A stretch of DNA of 64,000 bases, taken from Bacillus sp. FJAT-27225. Its GTDB lineage: Bacteria > Bacillota > Bacilli > Bacillales > Cytobacillaceae. The translations under genes and the position numbers were made by a program. Of the stretch, positions 19,310 through 28,393 are shown one piece after another (within the stretch, counting starts at the first letter, position 1; each line of letters opens with the position of its first letter). A model generated the notes under the pieces. It worked only from the letters and a program-made list of their open reading frames with translations. It was not told the origin of the DNA and did not search any database. The stretch is taken from NCBI RefSeq assembly GCF_001685025.1, contig NZ_MAYU01000021.1:434001-498000 (forward strand), read 5' to 3'.

Positions 19310-19440
19310 ATTACTCTCGTAAAAATTATATCGCCCTCTTCCGCAAATTTATCACCTTGAATGAGCTTTTTTTATCCCTCAACCACAATTATTTCACCCT
19401 TAACGAACGATATATCGCCCGTATTCACAATTCTGACACA
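19310..19440. repeat. Degenerate ~21-bp tandem array in a 500-bp gene-free spacer
   Basis: The spacer 19185-19685 holds no gene with a ribosome site. Between about 19310 and 19440, five to six imperfect units of 20-22 bp recur (for example ATATCGCCC, ATCACC, ATCCC and ATATCGCCCG, each followed by a C/A-rich then AT-rich half). The period and base pattern resemble the arrays at 29.6 and 52.2 kb. Further on are a hairpin ACTCAC...GTGAGT (19542-19562) and a pair GCAAAGTA...TACTTTGC (19577-19603). Confidence 0.45.
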
Positions 19441-19685
19441 TACTCCCATGCCTAAAGACTATTATTCGAACGAAGCCTTCCAATGGGTTGGCAATCACCT
19501 TTATTTCCACGGAAATCGTTTTAACTGTAACAATATAAAAAACTCACCTTCCACCAGTGAGTTCCCTATAAAATTAGCAAAGTAAAAAACGTCCCTACTT
19601 TGCATTATTGACTTTTTATCCCGTTAATCCACCAGTAATTGTCATAGAGTTGCTAGCAAAGAGTGCCAGTATTCAAAAACCTCTT

Positions 19686-20027
19686 CTAGGAGACAAATAA
19701 ACTAGTAATCTTACTTTGAATGAGTAATGAGGCTCCCCAGCCAATTACACCTAACACAATTGCCAATGGAAGTTGAATTGAAAGCTTAAAAGCGCTATAA
19801 ATGACCAGGAGCATCACAATTGTTGCTGGAAGGCCGACAAGGACTCCAAGCGTAAATTGTAAGACACTTTGCATCGGTTCTCCTTGAACCCTTAACCAAA
19901 TAATACTTAGAATACTGATTAATGGCAGAGCAGCAATTACTCCTCCATAAACCGGAAACCTTCTTGCAAGCTCAGTTACAATCCCAATTATTGCTGCCGA
20001 ACTAACAATTTTAATGAGTAAATACAT
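19686..20027 (-). CDS. DUF3147 small membrane protein
   Basis: A 113-residue, almost entirely hydrophobic protein with four predicted transmembrane helices, fitting the DUF3147 family in length and pattern (GVIAALPLISILSI, ATIVMLLVIY). Function is unknown. Its ATG directly abuts the stop codon of the upstream MarR gene, so the two are translationally coupled and probably regulated together; the MarR protein may control this pump-like or permease-like partner. Confidence 0.75.
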   Translation of the reverse strand: MYLLIKIVSSAAIIGIVTELARRFPVYGGVIAALPLISILSIIWLRVQGEPMQSVLQFTLGVLVGLPATIVMLLVIYSAFKLSIQLPLAIVLGVIGWGASLLIQSKITSLFVS

Positions 20028-20426
20028 TTATTTGGATACCTCACTCAATAATCGAAATGCTTCAACAATCTTTTTCTTCTCGCCGTCCGTCAACTTTTCA
20101 AGTGCAATCGTTAATTTCTTTTCATCCAATTCCGTGTTCTTTTTTAAAACCATTAATCCCTGTTCCGTTAAACGCAAATAGACAATCCGCTGATCTACAT
20201 CGTTTCTTGTTTTACTTAACCAGCCATTCCTGACTAATTTTTTCACATGCTCGGATGCTGTGTTATGGGAAATGGATAAATGTTCTGCTATGTCACGAAT
20301 AGCTACATGCTGCTTTTTCTTAACAATTTGTAAAACACGGACACTTTGATGTGAAATCGCCTCTTCCTGGGCTGGATGGAGATTAAAGTAAACGTCAGTA
20401 AAATATGTATTCAATTCCTCAATCAT
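20028..20426 (-). CDS. MarR family transcriptional regulator
   Basis: A 132-residue winged-helix regulator. The DNA-binding segment is clear (VAIRDIAEHLSISHNTASEHVKKLVRNGWL), followed by the wing (RNDVDQRIVYLRLTEQG) and a C-terminal dimerisation helix. It heads a two-gene operon with the DUF3147 membrane protein. Upstream, around 20440-20485, the sequence contains ATAT-rich half sites (ATATAGATTATATCG, TTGCGATATAAT) suitable for autoregulation. The inducing ligand is unknown. Confidence 0.85.
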   Translation of the reverse strand: MIEELNTYFTDVYFNLHPAQEEAISHQSVRVLQIVKKKQHVAIRDIAEHLSISHNTASEHVKKLVRNGWLSKTRNDVDQRIVYLRLTEQGLMVLKKNTELDEKKLTIALEKLTDGEKKKIVEAFRLLSEVSK

Positions 20427-20678
20427 GAAAAAACCTCCTTTTACATCGTTTATATAGATTATATCGTTAATTGCGATATAATTTCAAGGCAGGGACTTTA
20501 AAAAATGAAGGTTGTTTCTATTCCTATCAAAAGAGAAATCTCATAAATTATGAGCTGCAAGAAATGTTTTTTGAATAATGTGCTTTCCCTAACAGCCATG
20601 ATAATCTGGGTGTAAGATATTTTTTTAAAAAAATATAAACTTTGCAAACTATTTTCCCCTTCCTTACGAATATATATA

Positions 20679-20690
20679 TGAACCGGTTCA
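20679..20690. promoter_or_regulatory. TGAACCGGTTCA palindrome before the sigma-factor gene
   Basis: A perfect 12-bp palindrome 12 bp upstream of the first usable start of the sigma gene. TGAAC resembles the -35 element of some ECF promoters, but I find no matching CGTC-type -10 at the right distance, so an operator is equally possible. Confidence 0.4.
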
Positions 20691-20702
20691 GAAACGAGTG
20701 TT

Positions 20703-21266
20703 GTGACAATGCATAGTAATGAAACTTCATTGATTAATAGAATAAAAAACAAGGCAAATGGACAGGCGGCCAATGAGCTTGTCTCCCTTTACTACAAGGA
20801 AATGTATGCGTTTGTTTATAGGCAGACGCTGGATAAGGAACTTTCCCTGGATTTGACACAGGAGATCTTTATTTCCATGCTGCAATCAATCCATGGATTT
20901 AACGCTGAAAAAGCTTCATTCAGGACATGGTTATACAAGCTGGCAACATATCGGGTAGTCGATTATTACAGATCAAGGGCATATCGATACCAGACCATTA
21001 CCGTAAACTCCGAGGATATCGATATCACCGACTCTGAAGATTTTACGATCAGTCTTGAATATAAACATGAGGTAGAAAGAGTGACATCCCTAGTCAACAG
21101 TTTGGACAGCCAGTCGCAGCAAATATTCCGCTTAAAGCTGTTTGCCGATTATTCCTTCAAAGAGATTGCGGCATCATTGAGTATGGCAGAATCGACCGTC
21201 AAGACAAAATACTATTCCACGCTTAAAAAAGTGAAGTCGAATTTGGAGGCTGAAGACGATGAATAA
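20703..21266 (+). CDS. ECF-type RNA polymerase sigma factor
   Basis: 187 residues from GTG 20703; ATG 20709 is an alternative, and neither has a strong ribosome site. Region 2 is clear (ELVSLYYKEMYAFVYRQTLD, DLTQEIFISMLQSI, FRTWLYKLATYRVVDYYRS), as is region 4 (LDSQSQQIFRLKLFADYSFKEIAASLSMAESTVKTK). Sigma-1.1 and region 3 are absent, as in ECF sigmas. It overlaps the next gene by 8 bp and begins a five-gene operon ending in an ABC exporter, an arrangement like the B. subtilis sigY-yxl operon. It probably directs transcription of its own operon under an envelope signal. Confidence 0.85.
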   Translation: MTMHSNETSLINRIKNKANGQAANELVSLYYKEMYAFVYRQTLDKELSLDLTQEIFISMLQSIHGFNAEKASFRTWLYKLATYRVVDYYRSRAYRYQTITVNSEDIDITDSEDFTISLEYKHEVERVTSLVNSLDSQSQQIFRLKLFADYSFKEIAASLSMAESTVKTKYYSTLKKVKSNLEAEDDE

Positions 21267-22020
21267 GGAAAAATTCACAATAGACTATCCTGATGAAAGT
21301 GAAATTCGCAGTGAGATCAGGAGCATTGTCCAACAGGGTCTTCCGGTTAAGGAAACATTCACTTCGCACTTGCTGAGGATGTATAGAGAAATAGGAATTA
21401 AGTATTTGTTCAGAGATTCAGTTGAACTGTTATATGTTCTTTTTGCTGTCATGCTGGTCATTTCATCCCTGGCATTCTCTGCAGAACGGTACTTTACAGT
21501 AGGAGAAGAAAATATATATGCGTTCATTTTCATCGTATCACCGGTGCTATTTTTAGCCTGCTGCATCATTTCCTTCATGAAATTAAAGCAGGCCCATACG
21601 TTCGAGCTTGAAATGACATGCAAATACAATGTATTTCAACTCGCTGGCTTCAGGATGCTTGTCTTTGGTATCGCCAGTTTCGGGTTGAACACTGCCTTGA
21701 TTGGGGCCATGGCCATTTTTTACAAGGAGATTGATTTTACTTCGGCCCTCCTTCTTTCTGCCTCATCATTAATACTTTTTTCAATCCTTTATCTCTTAAC
21801 ATTGATGAAGGTGAAAACGACCGCCGGAAAAATTGGCTTTTCTGTCATTTGGTTAATCATGAATTTCTTTATTCTCTTTTTTAGCAAGGCTTTTTACTTT
21901 GGCCTGTTAAATCGTATTCCAATTGCTCTGTATATTTTAATAATTGCTGCTGGAATGGTGTTCTATATAAAAACACTTAAGAAATTCGTTTCTATTAAAA
22001 GTCCCGAGGGGGTTCTGTAA
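21259..22020 (+). CDS. Multi-pass membrane protein, likely anti-sigma or signal partner
   Basis: 253 residues. A soluble N-terminal ~50 residues (charged; SEIRSEIRSIVQQGLPVKETF) is followed by six predicted transmembrane helices. It overlaps the sigma gene upstream by 8 bp and the ATPase gene downstream by 1 bp, so it is co-translated with both. Position immediately after an ECF sigma gene is typical of a membrane anti-sigma factor whose cytoplasmic N-terminus holds the sigma. I see no zinc-binding anti-sigma motif (HxxxCxxC), so this assignment is inference. Confidence 0.6.
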   Translation: MNKEKFTIDYPDESEIRSEIRSIVQQGLPVKETFTSHLLRMYREIGIKYLFRDSVELLYVLFAVMLVISSLAFSAERYFTVGEENIYAFIFIVSPVLFLACCIISFMKLKQAHTFELEMTCKYNVFQLAGFRMLVFGIASFGLNTALIGAMAIFYKEIDFTSALLLSASSLILFSILYLLTLMKVKTTAGKIGFSVIWLIMNFFILFFSKAFYFGLLNRIPIALYILIIAAGMVFYIKTLKKFVSIKSPEGVL

Positions 22021-22898
22021 TGCTGGTTGTTAGTAATGTTAGTAAAAACTTTGGAAGTTTTGTTGCTTTAAAAAAGATCAATCTTGAATTCGAAAATGGG
22101 GTATACGGCCTTCTTGCTCCAAATGGTGCCGGAAAAACAACCCTTATTAAAATGCTGACTACTCTTATCTTCCCTACGAGTGGCGATATACTTTATAACG
22201 GCAAGCCAATTGGTGCACTGGATGAGAGATACCGGGACTTGCTTGGCTATCTGCCCCAGGAATTCGGTTACTATAAAAATTACAGTCCTATTCAATACCT
22301 TTCCTATATTGCCGCTTTAAAGGGAATGGATAGAAAGCAGGCAAAAACCAGAATTATGGAGTTGCTTAAACTCGTCGCATTGGAGGAAGTAAGCGGGAAA
22401 AAAATGAGGAAGTTTTCTGGAGGCATGATCCAAAGAGTGGGGATTGCCCAGGCGATGCTGAATAATCCGAAAATAGTCATTCTTGATGAACCAACCGCTG
22501 GGCTTGATCCAAAGGAACGGGCGCGTTTCCGCAATCTGATGGCCGAGTTGGGCCGGGATCGAATTGTTATCCTGTCAACCCATATCGTCTCGGACGTCGA
22601 GTCTGTCGCCAATCAAATCATCCTGATTAAAGATAAACAAGTTCTATACAAGGATACAATCTCGGAAATTTGCAAACTCCTTGCCGGAAAGGTCTATGAA
22701 TCCACAATTGACTTCGACCTTGCCGCTAATTTTAAACGCAAGCATTTCTCATTGTCGGAAAAACAAGAGGATGGCTTGCTCAAAATCAGATTTATTGCAG
22801 AAGGGGAAATTCAGCCGGAATGGGTTGCAGTTCGCCCGAGCCTTGAGGATGTTTTCTTGTATATTTACAAGGATGAAGATTCGGAAATAAAACTATGA
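22020..22898 (+). CDS. ABC transporter ATP-binding protein (ABC-2 exporter type)
   Basis: 292 residues with a complete nucleotide-binding domain: Walker A APNGAGKTT (Ala in place of the usual first Gly), signature FSGGMIQR, Walker B IVILDEPTAGLDP and the switch His in ILSTHIVSDVE. The last ~80 residues form the small C-terminal domain common in exporter ATPases of the CcmA/YxlF class. It starts at the stop of the membrane-protein gene and overlaps the next permease gene by 4 bp. It powers export through the two downstream permeases; the substrate is unknown. Confidence 0.9.
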   Translation: MLVVSNVSKNFGSFVALKKINLEFENGVYGLLAPNGAGKTTLIKMLTTLIFPTSGDILYNGKPIGALDERYRDLLGYLPQEFGYYKNYSPIQYLSYIAALKGMDRKQAKTRIMELLKLVALEEVSGKKMRKFSGGMIQRVGIAQAMLNNPKIVILDEPTAGLDPKERARFRNLMAELGRDRIVILSTHIVSDVESVANQIILIKDKQVLYKDTISEICKLLAGKVYESTIDFDLAANFKRKHFSLSEKQEDGLLKIRFIAEGEIQPEWVAVRPSLEDVFLYIYKDEDSEIKL

Positions 22899-24157
22899 AA
22901 AACATCATTTTCCACGAGCTGCGGAAGGTATTCATCTCTCCTGTTATTGCAAGTTTGTTAATTATATTTACCGGCTTTAATTTTTATCTGATTTATGACC
23001 ACTCTTCTGTCAGAAATGAACTCGAAATTGTAAATGAAGCAATAGGCCGATACGGAACAAATATAACCCCGGATTCCATTGCAGCCTTTGAAAAAGAATA
23101 CGAGTCTGCATTAGAAAACTTGAATATCCTTGCCGAGAAGAAACTTTCCAAAACCTATCAGGATGCTTCCGAGTTTTTTACCGACAGATCCACTGACTCC
23201 AATCAGTCCTTTAACGAGGAAGAATTAAAGGTTGCAGCTAAGGCTCTTGTCTTTGAAATGTACCTGAATGAAATGGACGGTATTGGCGAAATTTATGAAA
23301 AACTTGATTTTAAACAAACAGCAGAGTTAGAAATCATCAATTTAAACCTGAGTGGTGAAGCCGCTGAGACTGTCAGAAAAACATTCAGCCAGCTTGAAGC
23401 GCGGAAAGCGGAAATAATTGAAAATGGTGAACATCAAACGCTGTTTTTTCACGGAAAAACGTACAAGCTTCATACGTTCCTGTTCAGAACTCTGCTCAAG
23501 GCCATTCTCGTTGAGGCATTAATTTTGTCCGTATTAGCTGCAGCTTATATAAACACCTATGAATTTGAAAACAAAACCCATCTCATTGCCTACTCTACTA
23601 AAAGAGGAAGGAAGCTGGCTGTTGATAAACTAATAGCTTCTTTAACGGCAAGCACGATGATGACTACTTTCCTATTGGCTTTAACTATGGTTTGCTATCT
23701 TACACTATTTAACTACTCAAATGTATGGAGCGTCCCGATTAGCAGCTATTTTAATGCGGAATTCACATTACCGTATATTTCATGGCATCAATTGAATTTT
23801 GGCGAATACTTGGGATTATGCATACTGCTACTCTACATATGCCAGCTGTTTTTTACAGCGATTGCCTTTATTCTATCGATATTTATCAAAAATAGCTATC
23901 TTGTATTCGTTGTGTTTCTGCTTGTCTGGGGAATTGCAGTAATCATTCCAGGATTCGTTCCGCTTGATTCAAACATGCTCTTCACAACAAGGCTGAACCC
24001 GTTTACACTCATAACCAATCCGCATCTTTGGTTCATGGCCTGGGGAGCCTTCCAGGTAAAATACTATGAAATAACAACAGTCGGCATTTGGCTGGTCGTC
24101 CTTTTCGTGGGCTGCTTTATCAGTTTGGCTCAATTTAAAAAACAAAACATTTACTAG
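22895..24157 (+). CDS. ABC-2 type permease with large extracytoplasmic loop, first subunit
   Basis: 420 residues. One N-terminal transmembrane helix (about 15-35) is followed by a ~160-residue charged, helical segment predicted outside, then five or six further helices (from about 200). This layout is typical of ABC-2 exporters such as YxlG and bacitracin- or lantibiotic-type pumps. ATG overlaps the ATPase gene by 4 bp. The large external segment may bind substrate or sense the envelope. Confidence 0.8.
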   Translation: MKNIIFHELRKVFISPVIASLLIIFTGFNFYLIYDHSSVRNELEIVNEAIGRYGTNITPDSIAAFEKEYESALENLNILAEKKLSKTYQDASEFFTDRSTDSNQSFNEEELKVAAKALVFEMYLNEMDGIGEIYEKLDFKQTAELEIINLNLSGEAAETVRKTFSQLEARKAEIIENGEHQTLFFHGKTYKLHTFLFRTLLKAILVEALILSVLAAAYINTYEFENKTHLIAYSTKRGRKLAVDKLIASLTASTMMTTFLLALTMVCYLTLFNYSNVWSVPISSYFNAEFTLPYISWHQLNFGEYLGLCILLLYICQLFFTAIAFILSIFIKNSYLVFVVFLLVWGIAVIIPGFVPLDSNMLFTTRLNPFTLITNPHLWFMAWGAFQVKYYEITTVGIWLVVLFVGCFISLAQFKKQNIY

Positions 24158-24171
24158 GCGGGGAAACAGCA

Positions 24172-25314
24172 ATGATTATTTGGAATGAGATTAAAAAGCT
24201 TTTTGAATGGAAGGCGATTGTTCTTTTATTCTTGATAAGTGTGTTGATGTATCAATTGTTCTTAAGCTTTGATATCAAGTACTTCCCCAATGGAAGACCT
24301 TCATTGGATGTTTACAATATTAGCGCTGACATGATTCGTGATTACGGAACTTCGATGGATGACGAGGAATTTAAAGATTTTAAAAGTTCCTTAAGCGGAA
24401 ATATTGAAGAAGCTGAAAAATATCTTCAGTCTAAAGAGGAATTTGTGAAAGCCGGAATTACAACCTATGATGAATACAAAAATCTAAATGTATGGGATGA
24501 CCCCGAAGCAAGTAAGTTACATGGTATTGCCATCTTCGAGGACAATGTCGATGCTTTTTGGGAGATTCAGGCCAAGCAAGGACTTATCGAAGACTACGAG
24601 GAAAAAGGATATTTACTAAATTGGCATCCTGTAGGAGGCAACCCGACTGAAAAGGAAAAAGACAGGTTAACAAAGATTGCCCATAGTGGAGCTATCTTCC
24701 CGTCTGTAGTCTTCAGCAATTACAATAATCTTATATCCTCTATGTGCGTTCTTGTTTTACTCAGCATTATGTTCCTTGTTTCACCCCTCTTCATCCGGGA
24801 CAGAAACAATAAAATGATTTACTTGCATTACAGTTCAAAGATAGGCCGCAAGCTTTTTAAAAAGAAACTCGCAGCCGCTTTAATTGGAGCATTTATTATT
24901 ACTACCGTCCAGCTCGGTGCCTTTTTTATCCTGTATTCAAAAAACGGGACAGGAATATTCTTAAATTCCAATATCAACTCGGTTTCTAATCCATGGCTGT
25001 TTTGGTTAGATTACACATTTATGCAGTATATTCTCGCTTCGGTGTTTGTCATTTACCTGCTCGGATTTTTTATCGCGATCGTAATTGGCATTCTTTCAAG
25101 GTACCTGCCGAATTATATCAGCATGATTGGAGCAGAAATCGTACTTGCATTTATAATGATTTCGTTTGTCATGAAATACTTCGTATCAAGCTTCGGCGGA
25201 ATAACCATGCCGATCGTTTTCGGCCCTCTCGTTTACTGCATTCTGCTTGTCTCAGCAATGGCAGTTGCTGTGTACTTCATTAAAAAGGAAAGAAAACAGG
25301 AAATCCTCAACTAG
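24172..25314 (+). CDS. ABC-2 type permease, second subunit
   Basis: 380 residues with the same layout as the preceding protein: one transmembrane helix, a ~150-residue external charged region, then about five helices, so the two probably form a heterodimeric channel. It lies 14 bp downstream of the first permease behind a GGCGGGG-like ribosome site. It is the last gene of the sigma/ABC operon and is followed by a strong terminator. Confidence 0.8.
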   Translation: MIIWNEIKKLFEWKAIVLLFLISVLMYQLFLSFDIKYFPNGRPSLDVYNISADMIRDYGTSMDDEEFKDFKSSLSGNIEEAEKYLQSKEEFVKAGITTYDEYKNLNVWDDPEASKLHGIAIFEDNVDAFWEIQAKQGLIEDYEEKGYLLNWHPVGGNPTEKEKDRLTKIAHSGAIFPSVVFSNYNNLISSMCVLVLLSIMFLVSPLFIRDRNNKMIYLHYSSKIGRKLFKKKLAAALIGAFIITTVQLGAFFILYSKNGTGIFLNSNINSVSNPWLFWLDYTFMQYILASVFVIYLLGFFIAIVIGILSRYLPNYISMIGAEIVLAFIMISFVMKYFVSSFGGITMPIVFGPLVYCILLVSAMAVAVYFIKKERKQEILN

Positions 25315-25333
25315 AATGAAAAGAATCAATACC

Positions 25334-25370
25334 AAAAAGCCAGCGCTCCTTACAGCACTGGCTTTTTGCC
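25334..25370 (+). terminator. Terminator of the sigma/ABC operon
   Basis: Arms AAAAAGCCAG and CTGGCTTTTT around a 15-nt loop, 20 bp after the last stop codon. Confidence 0.9.
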
Positions 25371-25473
25371 ATTGACTCTCATAGGCTTACTAACAAGTTT
25401 CCAAAGCTGTGCATATAGTACTAAAAAATAATTCCTGAAACAATACGCTTTTCCAGACAAGAGGCGAATTTTT

Positions 25474-26367
25474 ATGAAACCAAAGGATATAGGGATTTTG
25501 TTTGCGCTTGCCGCGTTTTTTGGCTCTTCGTTCTTATTTGTTAGGATTGCCTCGCCTGTGGTCGGCCCGTATTTGACGTCACAGGGACGAGTGACATTTG
25601 CAGCGCTTGCTTTATTGATTACCGTTTTGATTGTTAGAAAGCCAACTCATCTCAAACAACGCTGGAAACAATATATTATGATTGGAGCCTTAAATTCAGC
25701 AATCCCGTTCACACTCGTTTCACTCGCATCCCTGCACTTGAACGCTTCCCTATTGGCAATTATTAATTCCATGACTCCCTTTTTCACCGCACTAGTGGCA
25801 TGGGCGTGGATGAAAGAACGGCTTACACCTAAAAAAATGATTGCCATATTTATCGGGATGGTTGGGGTCGTCATCACAGTTGGCTGGAGCCCAGTCCAGC
25901 TTACAATCGAGGTTGTTATTGCAAGTGTTTGTTCCCTGCTTTCAACTGTTTCCTACGGCTTCGGCGGTGTATATGCGAAAAAAACCTTTATAAATATCAC
26001 CCCCTTGCCGATTGCCTTCGGTCAAATGATGGGCGCATCCCTGCTGCTTTTTCCCTTATCGGCAGTTGCTCTTCCGGAAAGCGCCCTGTCCGTTACACCG
26101 GTTGTCGCTTTTTCACTTCTTGGGCTAGGTGTTTTTTCGACCGCATTTGGATATCTGCTTTACTACCAATTGATTGCCAGTGTCGGGCCGACCAAAACCG
26201 TTACCGTCACGTTCCTTATTCCCTTGTTCGGGATGGTCTGGGGCGTTATTTTTCTCCACGAACAAATCACAGCCGGAATGATTCTCGGCCTGTTCATCAT
26301 CCTAAGCAGCTTGTTTTTAATATCCGACCTGCCTTTATTTAAGAAGAAAGTGGTGACGAACAGGTAA
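25474..26367 (+). CDS. EamA/DMT family transporter
   Basis: 297 residues with ten predicted transmembrane helices arranged as two EamA repeats (first ending near 140, second near 285). Diagnostic pieces are AAFFGSSFLFVRIASPVVGP at the start and INSMTPFFTALVAWAWMKERL. Family role: drug/metabolite or amino-acid export; the substrate cannot be read from sequence. It is monocistronic and ends directly before a repeat element (26371-26426) whose T-run may act as its terminator. Confidence 0.9.
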   Translation: MKPKDIGILFALAAFFGSSFLFVRIASPVVGPYLTSQGRVTFAALALLITVLIVRKPTHLKQRWKQYIMIGALNSAIPFTLVSLASLHLNASLLAIINSMTPFFTALVAWAWMKERLTPKKMIAIFIGMVGVVITVGWSPVQLTIEVVIASVCSLLSTVSYGFGGVYAKKTFINITPLPIAFGQMMGASLLLFPLSAVALPESALSVTPVVAFSLLGLGVFSTAFGYLLYYQLIASVGPTKTVTVTFLIPLFGMVWGVIFLHEQITAGMILGLFIILSSLFLISDLPLFKKKVVTNR

Positions 26368-26370
26368 AAT

Positions 26371-26426
26371 GCGAACAGTGCCAGGCACCACCCGTTTTTT
26401 CTTGTTTCACCGGAAGTGTTTCACAA
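26371..26426. repeat. Inverted-repeat element A flanking the cyclase block
   Basis: Starts CGAACAGTGCCAGGCAC, then ACCCG, a T-run and CTTGTTTCAC, and ends TGTTTCACA. An inverted copy lies at 30212-30267, matching over nearly the whole ~56 bp with only a handful of differences and one or two single-base gaps. It contains the palindrome GTGCCAGGCAC and two direct TGTTTCAC words. Confidence 0.75.
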
Positions 26427-26449
26427 CATTAAATAGTCGGCCCAGTCCT

Positions 26450-28315
26450 TTAACCACCGAATTTCCTGTTGTAATTCGATAGAGCGAGCAGGGGGAAAAT
26501 GTATCGATAGCTATGATAATGGCTATAAAAAGCCCCAGGCATCATCTGCCCTTTTGGGTAATCGGTTGTCCAGTCATTTTTCGCCAGGGAGGAGAGCAGG
26601 TAATTCATGCCTCGCTCAATCTCTCGCGATGGCCTTTTCTCTGCAGTTATCAAAGTATCAAGCGCCCAGGCTGTGTCTGTTATCGTACTGTCACCTAATG
26701 CGACATACCGCCTCCTGCTGTCGCTCAAGCACGATTCTCCCCAGCCTCCATCATCATTCTGGATTTTCTTCAACCACAATACCGCCCGCTTGATGGATGG
26801 ATCTGTTCTCGGCAAACCTGCAGCGAGAAGCCCAGTTACTGCCGCCCAAGTTCCATATATATAGCAAATCCCCCATCTTCCGTACCAAGAACCGTCCTCC
26901 TCCTGATTTTCCAAAAGCCAGGTTATCGCCTTTTTCATCCTCGGGTCACCTTTTGGGAAACGTGTATAATTCCCTAAAAATTCGAGAGTCCTTCCAGTAA
27001 GGTCTGCTGTGCTTGGATCTCCGAGCAGAATTTCGGCCCGTTCGATTGGGAGGAGACTCATCCATTTGCTGTCGATATTTTTTTCAAAGGCTGCCCAGCC
27101 GCCGTCACGATTCTGCATACTCAATAGCCAGGTTACACCCCTATTCCAGGATTCAAGAAGTGTCGGATTAACTTGGACGCTTCTTGCTATCGATCGTAAG
27201 GATGCTGTTGTGTCATCAACATCAGGATTCATTGTATTAATATCTGAGAAACCCCAGCCACCTGGCAGGCTGTCTGTGTTATGGACAACCCAGTCACCGA
27301 ATCTTTTGTGCTGGCGTTCCAGTAAATAGCGATTTGCAGCTAAAACCACCGGATCCTCAAAAGGCACACCTGCTTCCTGAAGAGCCATACTAATCAAGGA
27401 GGTATTCCATACATTCGCAGTTGTATATTGCATATGCGGATACCCATCTATATCTGTTTTCATCGATTTTAACCCATCGATTGCTTTTGTAATAATGGGA
27501 TCAGTTTTTGAATATCCGAGTGCCAATAACGCAAATACCATAAAGAACGTTGAACTGAAATAACTATAAAACGTTCCATCCGGCTCAATCCGATCAAGCA
27601 TATATTTCTTCGCCCTATCGATAGCCAGCTCATGCAGTGCTTCCGGCAAACCAATTAGTTTCTTCACCCATTCCTCCACGGATGAAAATAATGACCGCCA
27701 CTCATCCTCTTCGTCCCGGGTGGAGGTGACGATCAGGTTTGAGAGATCAGGACTTCGTTTTGTTTTCACGCTGAACTGTTTATCCCCTGCAATCAGGATT
27801 GGCGTCATATTGGCCCTTCCGTAAACCGAAAACTGATAAAAATTAATTAGAAATGAGTGCGGCAGAAGGATGACTTCCACGGGCATCGGAAAAAATTCTG
27901 GCCACTTATACTGGCCTGTCAAGGCAAGTACGACCTTCGCGAAAAGGTTTGCCTTGCCGATCCCTCCTTTTGCGACAATAAAATTCCTTGCCGCCGTCAT
28001 CCTCGGGTCATCTTTTTTTATATAGCCTGAGTATAAAAGGCTGTAGTAGGCATCGACAGTAGTGGTTAAATTTCCATCCTTTTCATCATGAAAAAGCTTC
28101 CACGCTCCATTTGCCTCCTGCTTGCTGGCAATCCTCGCCGCAAGTTTGCCGATTAAATCTTCATCATCTATTTCAAGTGTCCTTAATAAAATAATCATGT
28201 AGCAATCAGTTGAAAGCCCGGTTTTGAATGGGTATCGCCAGGACCCATCATGTGATTGGTCCCTCTTCACGGTTTCAATGATCCAATTGATTGCGCTTTT
28301 ACAATCGAAACTCAT
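26450..28315 (-). CDS. sqhC: Squalene-hopene / sporulenol cyclase
   Basis: 621 residues from the ATG at 28315, chosen because GGGGGGAG lies 8 bp upstream; a TTG further up is less likely. It has the class II triterpene cyclase DxDD motif (PDVDDTTAS, about 360) that protonates the substrate, and several QW repeats (QNRDGGWAAF, QEEDGSWYG, QNDDGGWGES). Reaction: cyclisation of squalene to hopene, or in Bacillus of tetraprenyl-beta-curcumene to sporulenol. Sequence alone does not decide between these. It is a monotopic membrane enzyme, divergent from the DUF2515 gene across 78 bp. Confidence 0.9.
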   Translation of the reverse strand: MSFDCKSAINWIIETVKRDQSHDGSWRYPFKTGLSTDCYMIILLRTLEIDDEDLIGKLAARIASKQEANGAWKLFHDEKDGNLTTTVDAYYSLLYSGYIKKDDPRMTAARNFIVAKGGIGKANLFAKVVLALTGQYKWPEFFPMPVEVILLPHSFLINFYQFSVYGRANMTPILIAGDKQFSVKTKRSPDLSNLIVTSTRDEEDEWRSLFSSVEEWVKKLIGLPEALHELAIDRAKKYMLDRIEPDGTFYSYFSSTFFMVFALLALGYSKTDPIITKAIDGLKSMKTDIDGYPHMQYTTANVWNTSLISMALQEAGVPFEDPVVLAANRYLLERQHKRFGDWVVHNTDSLPGGWGFSDINTMNPDVDDTTASLRSIARSVQVNPTLLESWNRGVTWLLSMQNRDGGWAAFEKNIDSKWMSLLPIERAEILLGDPSTADLTGRTLEFLGNYTRFPKGDPRMKKAITWLLENQEEDGSWYGRWGICYIYGTWAAVTGLLAAGLPRTDPSIKRAVLWLKKIQNDDGGWGESCLSDSRRRYVALGDSTITDTAWALDTLITAEKRPSREIERGMNYLLSSLAKNDWTTDYPKGQMMPGAFYSHYHSYRYIFPLLALSNYNRKFGG

Positions 28316-28393
28316 TTTCTGCACTCCCCCCAAGGCATACTCCTTCTCTAATTCTTATTCGCGCAGCGGGGACGGAATACTTGAAGGAGGGAG

